Assembly: GCF_910589235.1 (NCBI RefSeq)
Contig: NC_060978.1
Coordinates: 2,811,877-2,875,876 of the forward strand
Direction: 5' to 3'
Length of the DNA: 64,000 bases
DNA from: Vespa crabro
Taxonomy: Eukaryota; Arthropoda; Insecta; Hymenoptera; Vespidae
Below are positions 51,912-61,045 of the stretch, piece after piece. A model generated the notes under the pieces. That model had not been told where the DNA came from, did not search any database, and saw only the letters and a program-made list of their open reading frames with translations. Position 1 is the stretch's first letter; the number at the start of each line of letters is the position of its first letter. A program made the translations under genes and the position numbers.

Positions 51912-52512
51912 CGGATAAAATATTATCAGTGAAAGCTATGAAAGTTTCGAAGCGCAAACGACATCGATTTATTTTTTCGGCACATTCTTGGGTGAACCAA
52001 AAATAAATAAAAAAAATAAAAATAAAAAAAAAAGAGAGATCTGCTCTCGAGTTTTGGCAAAGATCGATGGTACGTGAGGCAGCTGTGAAAAATAAAATAG
52101 AGAGAGAGAGAGAGAGAAAGGGTAAAAAAAAAAGAAAAAATAACCAAAATAAACGAAAGAAATTCGAATGGATGAGGTGGATAGTAATTTCGCAAAAAAT
52201 CATGTATGAATTATCTAATTTGTCAACAGTGGGATAAACGACGAGTAACATCGTCTTGAATGTGTGAAAACACGCGAATCTGAAAACCTAAAGTCGTATT
52301 CAATTCGACCATAAAAAAGTCTCTATATGCGTTTTTTCACTTTGTCTTTGCACTTTCCGCGCATGTGGAACTTGCTTTTACTTTATTTCTTTTGTGCATT
52401 TTACTTTTTTTCTTTTTAAATTAAAAACAAATAGAAATCCGTCCTTAGTTAGAGTTAGCTCTTCGCAACAAACAACGAAGCGTGAAATAGAAATAGAGAG
52501 AAATAGAGAGGG

Positions 52513-52515
<3 letters not shown>

Positions 52516-52554
<39 letters not shown>
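52516..52554. repeat. (GA)n microsatellite
   Basis: Uninterrupted GA repeat, then GACAGAGAGACAGAGAGAC. Confidence 0.95.
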
Positions 52555-52562
<8 letters not shown>

Positions 52563-53600
52563 GACAGAGAGACTCAACAAAGACTGGTAGGAATTAGATA
52601 TAACACGTTAGAACGTGAGAGGCTAAATCGAGAAATTCCTTTACGTTCCTGTAAAGCGTAATTACGTATATCAAGAGTCACGTTGCTGAGAGGAGGGATA
52701 AAAAGGAGGGAGGAACAGAGGGGGGGAAAGAGAGAGAGAGAGAGAGATCAAGAAAGAGAGATGGAGTATGGAAGGTGTAAGCATTACTTTAATCTCCGTA
52801 CGAATTTCGTAGGAATGAAAAAAAAGTTGAGAAAGAAAGAGACGAAGAAATAGAGAAATAGCAAAGAAAGATAAAGATAGACACAGAGAGAGGGGGAAGA
52901 ATATGAATCGTATAAGAAAATAACGTCGCACATTACTGCTATATAGAGTTTAATGGCGCGTCATGACAATTTGCAAATTATTCCATTCTCCATTCTTAAT
53001 TACTTTAATAGATATCATTGATATAGAAGAAATAAGAGGTTTGAAACTTGCATTCGTCTATATCGAAGATCGAATGCATATATTATTTACGCGTGTCTGT
53101 AACAGACAGACTTGTTGCATCCAACTTGTTCATCCTTGTATATACATTGTATGTACATATGTATGTATGTAGATACATATGTACGTATATACATACCTCT
53201 TCCTTCTCACCCCCTCTCCCTCTCTCTCTACTCCTCCATCTATTCGCTGGGTCCCATCTGTTTCTCTCTCGCGCACGTAAACGCGTGACTGCTCTTGAAA
53301 GAGTTCAATCGTCGTCTGGGCACTCACGCGCGTCATATTTTTCTCGATCGTTCATTAACCTTCTCCACGTTCTATCTCCTATCACGAACTTGATGTCGGA
53401 CATTGATAACAATCTCTAGCCGCGAGATAAAATTTAAGAGACGAAGGGAAAAAATTCTCCCCACCTACCCCACTCCTTTCGCGAGAACGAAAAAACGACA
53501 AAAGAATTAAAACAAAAAAAAAATTAAAAATTAAAGGAAAAAGAAAAAAGGAAAGAAAAAGAAATCGAAATTTTGGACGAAGGGAACTTCTCAAATATCC

Positions 53601-53910
53601 GCGCCTCATCGATCAACGAATCCAATTGACCAATCAAACTTTTTTCGCAGCGTTTATCGCAAGACCAAATAAAAGAGAGATCGCCGTTTTAAATTTCGCG
53701 CCTCGTCGATGTACCCAATGGACCGATCGAAAATTTTGTTCAGTTTTCTTTTTTTTTTTTTTTTTGTTTTTGCTTTGCTTTTTTTGCCACATTTATTGCG
53801 AGACCAGATAAAGAGATCGCCATTTTAAATTTCCCGTTCTCGTCGATTCACCCAATGGAACCAATCGAACATTTTTTTTTCGCGACATTTATTGCGAAAC
53901 GATATTAAGG
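53601..53910. repeat. Three diverged direct copies of a 97-137 bp unit
   Basis: Each copy has (G)CGCCTCGTCGAT, then CCAATGGACC(A)ATCGAA, a T-run, a TTTATTGCGAGACCA-like part and GAGATCGCCATTTTAAATTT. Copies start near 53601, 53698 and 53832. The spacing grows because of T-run expansion in copy 2. Confidence 0.8.
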
Positions 53911-54367
53911 AATCGCAAATTTTAAACGAGAAAATATCCATCGTGGATTATTACTCACGAATGGCAAAAAAAGAAAAAGAAATGAAAAAGGAATGAGCGA
54001 GGACTCTCTATTGACCTTTCGTTTAAGAGTGAAATTCGCGATAATCGATTCTAATCGTACGTAAGTACGTTTAATCGACTTTGTCATTTCTTTCTCCTTT
54101 TCATACGAGTCACGCTTCTATTCCCCTTTCCCCTCGCTCATCTCCATACTAACGTGTCTAAATGAGGAAAATTACAAAAAGAAAAAACTGCACGAAAGAT
54201 ACAAAGATACAAAACAATCGTATGCATCTCAATCGTATGTACATACGTAACATACATACGTAAATGTATTTTGTATGCGTTGTCAATCGTATGTACAAAA
54301 AGAGAAAGTCATTGAATCGAATTATTTAACTTTATACGAGAATAAATATAAATTTATGATATGGGTG

Positions 54368-54370
<3 letters not shown>

Positions 54371-54409
<39 letters not shown>
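54371..54409. repeat. (AT)n microsatellite
   Basis: Uninterrupted AT repeat of about 39 nt. Confidence 0.95.
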
Positions 54410-54412
<3 letters not shown>

Positions 54413-54567
54413 AAAAAAATATTATGTTCAATTAAAAACAAACGATAAGATAGAGAAACGTTGGTTGAACGCAACGTGGAAGGAACGAAAGCGGAGAACC
54501 GAGAAAAATGAGGTTAGGTTCCTGTCTCGAAAGAACGAAAAAGAAAGTAAAAAAGAGATCGTCTTAC

Positions 54568-54780
54568 CTGTTTAGTCGTGCATGCGTAGTGTCGTATCCC
54601 ACGGCGAATCCCACGTCGTTCGAGAGAGATTTTTGCGGAAAGATATACCGGTAAAAAGAGAGAGAGGGAGGGAGGGAGACTATAAAAACGACGGCGGAGG
54701 ATGACGACGATGACGACTGATGACGATGACGACTACGATAAATACGATGGAAGCCGGAACGAAGAGAGTAGGCGGTCAAA
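54568..54780 (-). other. Candidate noncoding first exon (minus), donor CAG|GTAAGA
   Basis: On the minus strand the sequence ends in CTAAACAG followed by GTAAGACG, a near-perfect 5' splice site with the last exon base at 54568. It lies in the GC-richer zone between the furin-like exon and RpS17 and points towards the furin-like exon, whose acceptor needs an upstream partner. The 5' boundary given is arbitrary; no transcription start is obvious. A 71-residue frame across it is rich in Ser and Arg and probably not coding. Confidence 0.35.
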
Positions 54781-54799
54781 ATAAACGCGCGTGTAAGGT

Positions 54800-54808
<9 letters not shown>

Positions 54809-54841
<33 letters not shown>
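54809..54841. repeat. (GT)n microsatellite
   Basis: Uninterrupted GT repeat, preceded by GTGTGCGTGTGCG. Confidence 0.95.
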
Positions 54842-54847
<6 letters not shown>

Positions 54848-55205
54848 AAAAGAGAGAGAGAGAGATAGAATATATGTGTATATGTGTGCGCCTGTGCGTT
54901 TTTGCGTGTTATAGCGCGCGCGCGCGATTCGAGAGATCTTATCCCTCGGCGTTGTTTCTCCGTGGCATGTTTGTCGTGTCACTACACGACGTTTCTTGTA
55001 TCACACGACGTATCGTTGTTTCTCTTCTATCTTTTCTTCTTTCGAAGGGAAACTCTCTTCAGACGGATGTCAACATGTGTACGTCCTCCCTCTCTCCGTA
55101 TGTCCGTCCGTCCGTCCGTTTGTCCTTTCCTATTTCTTTTTTCTCACTCGAAACTGACTCTCTTTCCTTCTCGAAAACGTGACACGGTGCGTTGTTCGCA
55201 CTCAC

Positions 55206-55392
55206 CGGATTAGAGAGAACCGAGTGTCAAAACGGAGAGGGGAAAAGAAAAAAAAAGATTTAACGAGGACACGCGAGAACGAGAGAGAGAGAGAGAGAGA
55301 GAGAGAGCCAGACACACACGACGCAGGGAAGCAGGACTCTACCGAAGACACCGACCACCGCAGGCCAAGTGTAGCACCGCACTGACTGACTG
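55206..55392 (-). other. Candidate alternative noncoding first exon (minus), donor CCG|GTGAGT
   Basis: Minus-strand sequence has an initiator-like CAGTCAGTCAGTG around 55380-55392 and, about 185 nt later, CCG|GTGAGTGC with the last exon base at 55206. The interval is GC-rich with one (GA)n tract and no long reading frame. It could be the furin-like gene's first exon, used instead of or before the donor at 54568. The start is a guess from the initiator motif. Confidence 0.33.
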
Positions 55393-56549
55393 CTTCTCGC
55401 ACCGTTCACCAAGGCGATAAACAAACTCGCCTCCTCTCCTTCGCTCCCTCATACCCCACTCCACCATCTCGCGTGCTCCCGTCGCCACCGACTCTCCTCC
55501 TTCTTTTTCTCCCCACCACTAACTTCGACATCGCAACTACCACCACCACGCTGTATCTCTCTCTCTCCCCCACCAGCCAGTTTCTCTTCTTCGTACTTGC
55601 ACCGTTGCTTGCTTACGCGCGCGCGCGCGCGCGCACCCGCCCGGCGCTACCGTCTCCCACCACACTCGATTTCTCACTCTCTCTCTCTCTCTCTATCTCT
55701 ATCTTTATCTCTCTTTTGCCGACAGTACCTTGTCACTTCAACGCCACCACCGACCAAACGCGACCCACGCTTATCACCGATGGCTGTCGATCTTTTGCGA
55801 TTTTTCACGTATTTCGACAACGTCCTTCGATGCGAGGTTAACGCTCGTACTCGCGATACGTCCCAGAGGAAATGTCACTCGCGACAAGCCGATTAACAGT
55901 TCCGTATTATTCGCGGCTTCGACATCGTCGTACCAACGAACTACGAACGTCATGTTTTGAGCCGTTGACGCTTTCCGTTCACCCCGCCGACTTGCCGCCG
56001 ACAACGCCATCCCGCGGACGCTTCGTACGATTCTCCCGACATCTGTCGTAATTTCCTTCGATCATCTTCTTCCTTCGATACTTCGAACGATCATATTACC
56101 GGAGTCGTGGCTGAAAATTTAAAAATAGTTTGATTGTTTCTTCATCACTATAGTATTTTATTCTATTTCATGTTTGAATTTAACGTAGCAGTACGATCCG
56201 ATCAAAAACAATGATTAAATTCACAATATCGTCGGATCACACAATATCGATAGATTCGGATGGATTTTTGAAAAAAAAAAAAAAGAAAAAAAAGAAAAAT
56301 ACAGTAGAATTTTTGCATATGATACCATATTTCTAAAAATGATTAAAACAATAATATTCAAAATATATTCGATCCAAATCTCAGAGTATGGTAAATAATT
56401 ATCGACGGCTGTTTTTAAAGTACTCCGTTATACGTAAGTGAAACATAGTTGTTATGCTACACAGATGTCACTTGTGCTGTTTTTGAAAGCAAAAATCATG
56501 TAGTTACTAAATCTCCCACAAAGCAGGACAATCGGGCGTCTCAGTGTTT

Positions 56550-56592
56550 CTCTTTCGTTTATGTCTGTACCTTTTCCGGGATACTAAGCAAC
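56550..56592 (+). promoter_or_regulatory. RpS17 start region with TOP/TCT-like pyrimidine motifs
   Basis: Ribosomal protein genes of animals usually start within a pyrimidine stretch (TCT initiator, giving a 5'TOP mRNA). Two candidates are visible: CTCTTTCG at 56550-56557 and CCTTTTCC at 56570-56577. The second gives a 22-nt leader and avoids an upstream ATG at 56561, which opens an eight-codon uORF ending at 56587 and out of frame with the main start. I therefore favour initiation at about 56571. There is no TATA box close by, as is normal for this class. Confidence 0.6.
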
Positions 56593-57365
56593 ATGGTAGG
56601 TATTTATTTTGATATGTTCTAACATTAATCCGAAAAAATTACTTGCATCCGTCGACTTAGCCGAAAAAAAATACTTATAATCGAATTATTGCATATATTT
56701 GTAGTGAAAACATGTAAATTCAATGTCGGAAATAACGAGAATCTGGTCGCGAGTGCTCCAAATATGGAGGTTATGTTTGGCAGTGTAGTTTCAACAACAA
56801 TTAAAAATAATTGAGGTTGCGTATTATCATTGGTTAAGAAAATAATTCTAACGTGTCTTCGATGTGTGATTACAGAGTCGCGTTAGAACGAAGACCGTCA
56901 AAAAGGCGGCGAAGATGATCATCGAAAAGTATCATCATCGTCTGACTTTGGATTTCCACACAAATAAGAGGATATGCGAGGAAATTGCTATTATTCCAAG
57001 CAAATCTTTACGAAACAAAATAGCTGGGTATGTACTTTCCATAAAGTTTATTTAATTTCTTTAACGCATTGCAGAAATTTATATGATTAAGAACAAATTT
57101 GTTAGAAGAAAAATGTTTACTTTATAGATTTGTTACTCACTTGATGAAGCGATTAAAACATAGCCAAGTAAGAGGTATCTCTATTAAGCTTCAAGAAGAA
57201 GAAAGGGAACGCAGAGACAACTATGTACCAGAAGTTTCTGCTTTGGAACACGACATCATCGAAGTCGATCCTGAAACCAAGGAGATGTTGAAGATGTTGG
57301 AATTCAATAATATTACTGGATTACAACTGACGCAACCAGTTACGCAATTTAGCAGACGTTCTTAA
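56593..57365 (+). CDS. RpS17: 40S ribosomal protein S17 (eS17), complete, 3 coding exons
   Basis: This gene encodes a structural protein of the small cytosolic ribosomal subunit. Exon 1 is only the ATG (56593-56595), followed at once by the donor GTAGGT. Exon 2 is 56876-57027, after acceptor TTACAG and before donor GTATGT. Exon 3 is 57128-57365, after acceptor TTTATAG, ending at TAA. Introns are 280 and 100 nt. Joined, they give 130 residues, close to the roughly 131 of insect S17. Family landmarks are RVRTKTVKKAAK near residue 3, DFHTNKRICEEIAIIPSK in the middle, then RNKIAG-VTHLM and the near-invariant VRGISIKLQEEERERRDNYV. Residue 2 is Ser where I recall Gly in insect homologues. Identity is certain from the protein; the exon 1 split is inferred from splice consensus and phase. 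A GC-rich zone that may hold a minus-strand promoter lies upstream. Confidence 0.97.
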
Positions 57366-57411
57366 AGTTATATCTTTTTCATTAAACAAAATAGTTGGTC
57401 TTGCACTTTTT

Positions 57412-57417
57412 AATAAA
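57412..57417 (+). terminator. RpS17 polyadenylation signal AATAAA
   Basis: A canonical AATAAA lies 46 nt after the RpS17 stop codon. The sequence after it (57418-57480) is AT-rich with T-rich stretches, which fits cleavage within about 30 nt. This would give a very short 3'UTR, usual for ribosomal protein mRNAs. Confidence 0.8.
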
Positions 57418-57776
57418 ATTGCAAACTGACATGATCTAAAGACATTGCTTTTCTAATCCTCAATATTATTATACTAATTCATTCTGTAAGTTTTTTAGAA
57501 TATTATATGGAGTACCAAATCTTAACGAGCAGAAACATTAATATTTGACTGTACAAATGAAATGTAATTACATTCAAGGTTTATTATCTTGTAACATTTA
57601 TCAAAAGAATTACCATACTTAATTAAAATATTTAAAATGAATTCATTTAGACGGGAGACTGATAGTAATGTTTCAGTTAAGGTGGAACTATATATCCATA
57701 TATATATACATGTGTGTGTGTGTATGTGTGTGTGCGGTGTGTGTATAATAATTTGATGATCGTTCGAAAGTACATT
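57418..57776. other. Spacer between RpS17 and the NRF-1-type site
   Basis: AT-rich DNA with RpS17 3' flank, a TA/GT compound microsatellite at about 57691-57742 and no supported gene. A minus-strand frame here begins at MADKAHAQ next to the NRF-1 site but soon runs into CA repeats. Confidence 0.6.
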
Positions 57777-57786
57777 GCGCATGCGC
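57777..57786. promoter_or_regulatory. NRF-1-type palindrome GCGCATGCGC
   Basis: TTGCGCATGCGCC matches the palindromic consensus of NRF-1 (erect wing in Drosophila), typical of housekeeping promoters. Eleven bases later GGCCATTT resembles a YY1 core on the other strand. The pair suggests a start site near 57790-57830, in either direction. To the right lies a possible small spliced unit; to the left the minus direction would run into RpS17 antisense. Confidence 0.5.
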
Positions 57787-57835
57787 CTTGTCGGCCATTT
57801 AGAATAACTCGATAGCTACAGTAACCGTGCTACGG

Positions 57836-58206
57836 ATGACGCATTATTACATACGGAAAACTAAACTACCACATTTACGGGTTTTATTATCGGCTAGGAA
57901 GTAAGCAGCTGAGCAAGGTACCTGACCTTCTTTGAATAGCATTCTATCACTGTTTTTCTCTTTTTATGATCTCGCATAGAATCGATTAGCGTTATTAGTT
58001 CTCATGCGAACGAGAGCCGTGCGATCTTTCCGTATCAATCGTAAGTAGACCGCGTCTAAAAGGCATAGCTATCGATTCTTTTGGTAATTCGAAACCATGT
58101 ATTTCACTATTGTACCAAAAACACGATATTATATCTAACAACCGATCTATCGAATTCGCGATATTCTTAGGACGCAAAGCTATCGAAATGTTATACGGCA
58201 TATGTA
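57836..58206 (+). other. Possible short spliced transcription unit, product unknown
   Basis: After the NRF-1 site an ATG at 57836 opens 21 codons (starting MTHYYIRK) up to a donor AA|GTAAGC at 57901. A good pyrimidine tract and CATAG acceptor end at 57979, giving a 79-nt intron, typical of insects. The downstream side has further AGs at 57989 and 57998 and another donor GTAAGT at 58041, but no joining gives a long protein: the frames close within about 20 codons. An open frame of roughly 68 codons (RPRLKGIAIDSFGNS core) ends at TAA 58208-58210. The minus strand of the same stretch has a 68-codon ATG frame. I recognise neither product. Confidence 0.25.
57995..58201 (-). CDS. Hypothetical 68-residue ORF (minus), doubtful
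   Basis: A complete ATG-to-stop frame starting MPYNISIALRPKNIANS, with balanced composition, no repeats and a mixed hydrophobic/charged pattern. Among the unnamed frames in the window it is one of the few that is not low-complexity. There is no signal peptide or recognisable motif. The opposite strand is also open over much of it, so at most one is real. It could also be part of a spliced gene or chance. Confidence 0.18.
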   Translation of the reverse strand: MPYNISIALRPKNIANSIDRLLDIISCFWYNSEIHGFELPKESIAMPFRRGLLTIDTERSHGSRSHEN

Positions 58207-58749
58207 TGTAAGAAGTTTATTGACTTAACTACGGGTGTACAAGAATTTCGCGACTACGCCCCCTGACTCGAATGATCGATCGTCTCTCGTAAAAGATAAA
58301 AGGAAAAAAAGAAATGTTGCTCGTATTTTTATTGTCGACGAAACGAAGAGAGAAAGAAAGAGAGAGAAGGAAAAAAGAAAAAGTAAGAAACATTAAAAAA
58401 ATCTGTTGTATTTATACTCGAAACGTTTGCAGATTCGAAGGGGAAAGAAGAACGACGAACGAGGAAAGACGGGTCATTCGATAATAAAAATTTTCATAGG
58501 AGATATAATATCGAAAGGGTTATGGAATAGTACAGTTAGATAAAAAGAGAAAAAAAAGACGCTAAAGGAAAGTTCGAGAAGGAAGGGGCGTTCGTTCGAT
58601 AATCAGGCGTCCGCATTACGGCATGGCCCTTGGCGTTCACCCTCCTCGTTTTTCGAGCCAGATCTGCCCGATTTGTTCGGAGGCTGCGCGTTACGAGATA
58701 ACTTACTAACGGAGGAAACTGCTACCAGAGGCTAGGGATAGCGTGAAGA
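58207..58749. other. Spacer upstream of the USP3-like promoter zone
   Basis: Mostly AT-rich with short GA tracts (58340-58385), becoming GC-richer from about 58600. No supported gene. The part from 58600 (TTCACCCTCCTCG and following) may already belong to the promoter zone. Confidence 0.55.
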
Positions 58750-59139
58750 GAGAGAGTCAACCTAACCTATCTTCTTCTTCTCGCGAGGTAAGTTGGAAAC
58801 GTCGTTAACAAAGATGGCGACGACGCTCTCGAGCATACGCCGAAGAGGGAGGGGAAAGTCTAGCCGCGCGCACGTCACAAAAAGAGAGAAAGAAAAAGAG
58901 AAGCGAGCCGAAGCGAGCATAGTCGAACGGCGCCGAGTCGGGCCGAGTTAGTCGACTATTGGTAGTCTGTGAGTCTGGAGGTGGGCCGACCACCGCTGAA
59001 CCGAGCTCCACGCAGCTCGGTCGCGCTCGGTCGGCAGTCGGACCCAGTCGGCCGTTCAGCGATCGTCGTTCTTCGTATAGTTTGCCCCGTTAGCTCGTAG
59101 TCGCTCTTTTCGACCTCCTTCGAACGCTTTTCTTCTCTC

Positions 59140-59144
<5 letters not shown>

Positions 59145-59200
<56 letters not shown>
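59145..59200. repeat. (CT)n tract in the USP3-like 5' zone
   Basis: TC repeat with one TTTC break. On the sense strand it would be a pyrimidine tract in the leader or promoter. Confidence 0.95.
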
Positions 59201-59530
59201 CATCAGTCGATCCACGGTCTGCGCAACGCGTACGCCCGACTCCCCTTTCTTTTTCCGATCGCACACCCGGCGAAAATCCCCACCGCGCTATGTGACGGAT
59301 ATCACGGGGCACTCGGTGTGTACCCCGCCCGCTATATATTATTACTCCCTTCCCATCCTCTTTCTCTATCTCTCTCACACTAGCTCGCTCGCTCGCTTCC
59401 CCTTCACCCCTCTTGTACCCATCTCGACCGAGGCGGTCGGTCGTGCGAAAAAGAGAGTGACAGAAGGAGAGGAGCGTGGTGTGTGCGTGTGCGTGCGTGC
59501 GTTTGTTCTGCGAGTGCGTGTGGTACATGC

Positions 59531-59590
59531 TGGTGGTGGTGTGGTGGTGGTAGTGGTGGTGGTAGTAGTAGAGTAGTAGTAGTAGTAGTG
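59531..59590. repeat. GGT/GTA triplet tract
   Basis: TGG units passing into TAG units. In the + frames it reads as Val or Gly runs, or as TAG stops. Confidence 0.9.
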
Positions 59591-59696
59591 GCTGAGACGT
59601 GCGCGTGCGAGACAAGAGAGAGAGAGATAGGTCGAGCGTGAATGCTCGTATAAGCGAGCGAGAGCAAGAAAGAGATAGATAGAGCACACACACACA

Positions 59697-59803
59697 GTCT
59701 CGTCTCGTCTCGTTTCGTCTCGTCTCGTTTCTTCTCGTCTCGTCTCGTCTCGTCTCGTCCCATCCCGTCGCGTCTCGTCTCGTCCCGTCTCGTCTCGTTT
59801 TGT
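59697..59803. repeat. (CTCGT)n pentamer array
   Basis: About 20 units of CTCGT with variants CCCGT, TTCGT and TTCTT, ending about 150 nt before the USP3-like ATG. A shorter run of the same pentamer lies at 39897-39920. Confidence 0.92.
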
Positions 59804-59841
59804 CGTAACCATCGGTCGTAACTATCGGTCGTAAGCAACGA

Positions 59842-59866
59842 ACGCACGCACGCACGCACGCACGCA
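59842..59866. repeat. (ACGC)n repeat
   Basis: Six ACGC units in the USP3-like leader. Confidence 0.9.
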
Positions 59867-59912
59867 AATACGCATTCACGCACGAACTTACGCACGGCCG
59901 ACAAACGAAGGG

Positions 59913-59929
59913 GGGGCCACGAGGGCCCC
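59913..59929 (+). promoter_or_regulatory. GC hairpin 26 nt before the USP3-like ATG
   Basis: GGGGCC, loop ACGAG, GGCCCC. Six G-C pairs in the leader close to the start codon could slow scanning ribosomes. Confidence 0.6.
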
Positions 59930-59955
59930 GTTTGAAATCCTGGAGGCAGCGAAAG

Positions 59956-60046
59956 ATGGAGTGCCCGCACCTAGCTCAGAGCGTCCGACTCGGTGCTAAC
60001 GACGTTGAAACGACCTGCACGAAGGATTTGCCGTTCGTCTGCGCAG
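59956..60046 (+). CDS. USP3: USP3-like ubiquitin carboxyl-terminal hydrolase, first coding exon (partial)
   Basis: USP3 removes ubiquitin, notably from histones H2A/H2B, in the nucleus; it starts directly with a UBP-type zinc finger. Here ATG begins MECPHLAQSVRLG, and MECPHL followed by a Ser-Val pair is how USP3 proteins start. CPH supplies the first Cys and His of the zinc finger; a second Cys lies at residue 21 and FVCA at 27-30 would lead into the next Cys-x-x-Cys pair. The exon stops after 30 codons plus one base at GCGCAG|GTAGGG (phase 1). No continuing exon is visible up to 64000. An in-frame TTG at 59932 is not needed. Other zinc-finger USPs (USP22, USP33, USP44/49, USP16) start differently as I recall them. 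The catalytic domain lies outside the window, so the call rests on 30 residues. Confidence 0.67.
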
Positions 60047-60512
60047 GTAGGGATTCAAATTTTTCCAACGATATTCTTCCCCTTCCTTCCTTCTTTCTGC
60101 CATCTTTCCATATCTTATCTTTTCTTATCTTTGTAACTATTAGTCTCTCTCTCTCTCTCTTTCTCTATCTCTCTATCTCTCTCCTTCTCTCCTTCCGCTA
60201 AACTTTATATCCGTTTCCTTCTGCACCGTGACCCAGGCCCAGGCCGTTCCTCTCGCGGCCTTGAGCCGTCGTCGTGACGGCAACGAGACGAAGCGATCGG
60301 CTACCATTTCCCTTTGCGAGAAACACGCTCTTTAAAGATTCATTTTCCTCTCTCTCTCTCTCTACCATTCTACCTCTCTCTTTTTATCCCTTTGTAAAGG
60401 AACCCGAACGTGGGAGAGATCAGATTCTTCAGTCCGTTCACTGTTCGAACTACGGACGGTGATAGTACTCGTGTTATTTGTCAGCGTAACACCTTTTTCT
60501 TTCCTTATATGT

Positions 60513-60514
<2 letters not shown>

Positions 60515-60558
<44 letters not shown>
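60515..60558. repeat. (AT)n microsatellite
   Basis: Uninterrupted AT repeat of about 44 nt, then GT/CG-rich repeats to 60600. Confidence 0.95.
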
Positions 60559-60561
<3 letters not shown>

Positions 60562-60723
60562 CGTATATGTGTGTGCGCGCGCGCGTGTGTATACACACAT
60601 TGTATATATATGCGTTTGATATGAGTATGTATGTATATGTGTATGATGCGTGTAGCGAACGCGTCCGTTGCGTGGCTGTTCTCTCCTGCGCGAGAGAGAG
60701 GGATAGAGGAGGGTGGGAGAGAG

Positions 60724-60765
<42 letters not shown>

Positions 60766-60991
60766 AAGATAGATAGGTCCCAGCGCGCGCGTATGCGTAC
60801 TCCTAGCTAAGAGTTCTCGGTATGCGCCGCGGCCGTCATTGGAAAATCAATACCAGACGGCACTAATCAGCTGGCTCGAGATCGCGTCGTTTCGGTAGCA
60901 CACGACTGATGTCTTTTCTTTCTCTTTCTCTCTCTCTTTCGCTCTTTCTCTTTTCAACGACGACGTTTTTCCTCGACTATCAAAGTGCATC

Positions 60992-60993
<2 letters not shown>

Positions 60994-61041
<48 letters not shown>
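60994..61041. repeat. (CT)n microsatellite
   Basis: Uninterrupted CT repeat of about 47 nt. Confidence 0.95.

Positions 61042-61045
<4 letters not shown>

Larger units (their letters stand above)
43874..54567 (-). other. Presumed 5'UTR intron of the furin-like gene
   Basis: Bounded on the minus strand by the donor at 54567 (or 55205) and the acceptor at 43874. It carries no supported coding exon on either strand. Contents include the GA/CAGA tract that forms the acceptor pyrimidine tract (43878-43964), a TATA/donor pair (45020-45080), (CT)n at 45456-45522, GATA repeats near 45945-45965, GTAT repeats at 47006-47050, hairpins at 47531 and 49012, the CCACGCCC array (49741-50014), a GTC array (51288-51371) and a diverged three-copy repeat (53601-53910). 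Confidence 0.5.
54569..56549. other. GC-rich, CpG-rich zone between furin-like gene and RpS17
   Basis: This 2-kb stretch is clearly more GC- and CpG-rich than the surroundings. It carries GT, GA, CT, CG and Ser/Thr/Pro-like triplet repeats, including a GCGCGC run at 55616-55634 and a TATAAAAA string at 54681-54688. Reading frames of up to about 120 codons occur in several overlapping frames at once, which marks low stop density and not genes. From about 56040 the base content falls back to AT-rich. The best reading is a promoter and 5'UTR region serving the minus-strand gene. Confidence 0.55.
58750..59955 (+). promoter_or_regulatory. Promoter and 5'UTR zone of the USP3-like gene
   Basis: This GC- and CpG-rich 1.2 kb precedes the USP3-like start. 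It holds a YY1-type AAGATGGCG at 58812-58820, a perfect 8-bp hairpin at 59000-59021, a (CT)n tract (59145-59200), GGT/GTA triplets (59531-59590), a CTCGT pentamer array (59697-59803), an ACGC array (59842-59866) and a GC hairpin at 59913-59929. No TATA box is obvious. The ATG at 58814 opens about 45 codons and stops, so a transcript starting that far out would carry upstream ORFs. The exact start site cannot be read; the leader could be anything from about 100 to over 1000 nt. Confidence 0.6.

Noticed and set aside
56778..56790. TGGCAGTGTAGTT in RpS17 intron 1, like the start of miR-34
   Set aside because: Only the first part agrees and no precursor hairpin with a matching star arm is visible around it.
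58759..58770. CAACCTAACCTA, like the insect telomere repeat CCTAA
   Set aside because: Only two units; no array.
58956..59879. 307-codon minus-strand ORF, the longest in the window
   Set aside because: It is antisense to the USP3-like leader and made of CTCGT, GGT, (GA)n and ACGC repeats. Two other minus frames are open over the same stretch, which shows low stop density and not coding.
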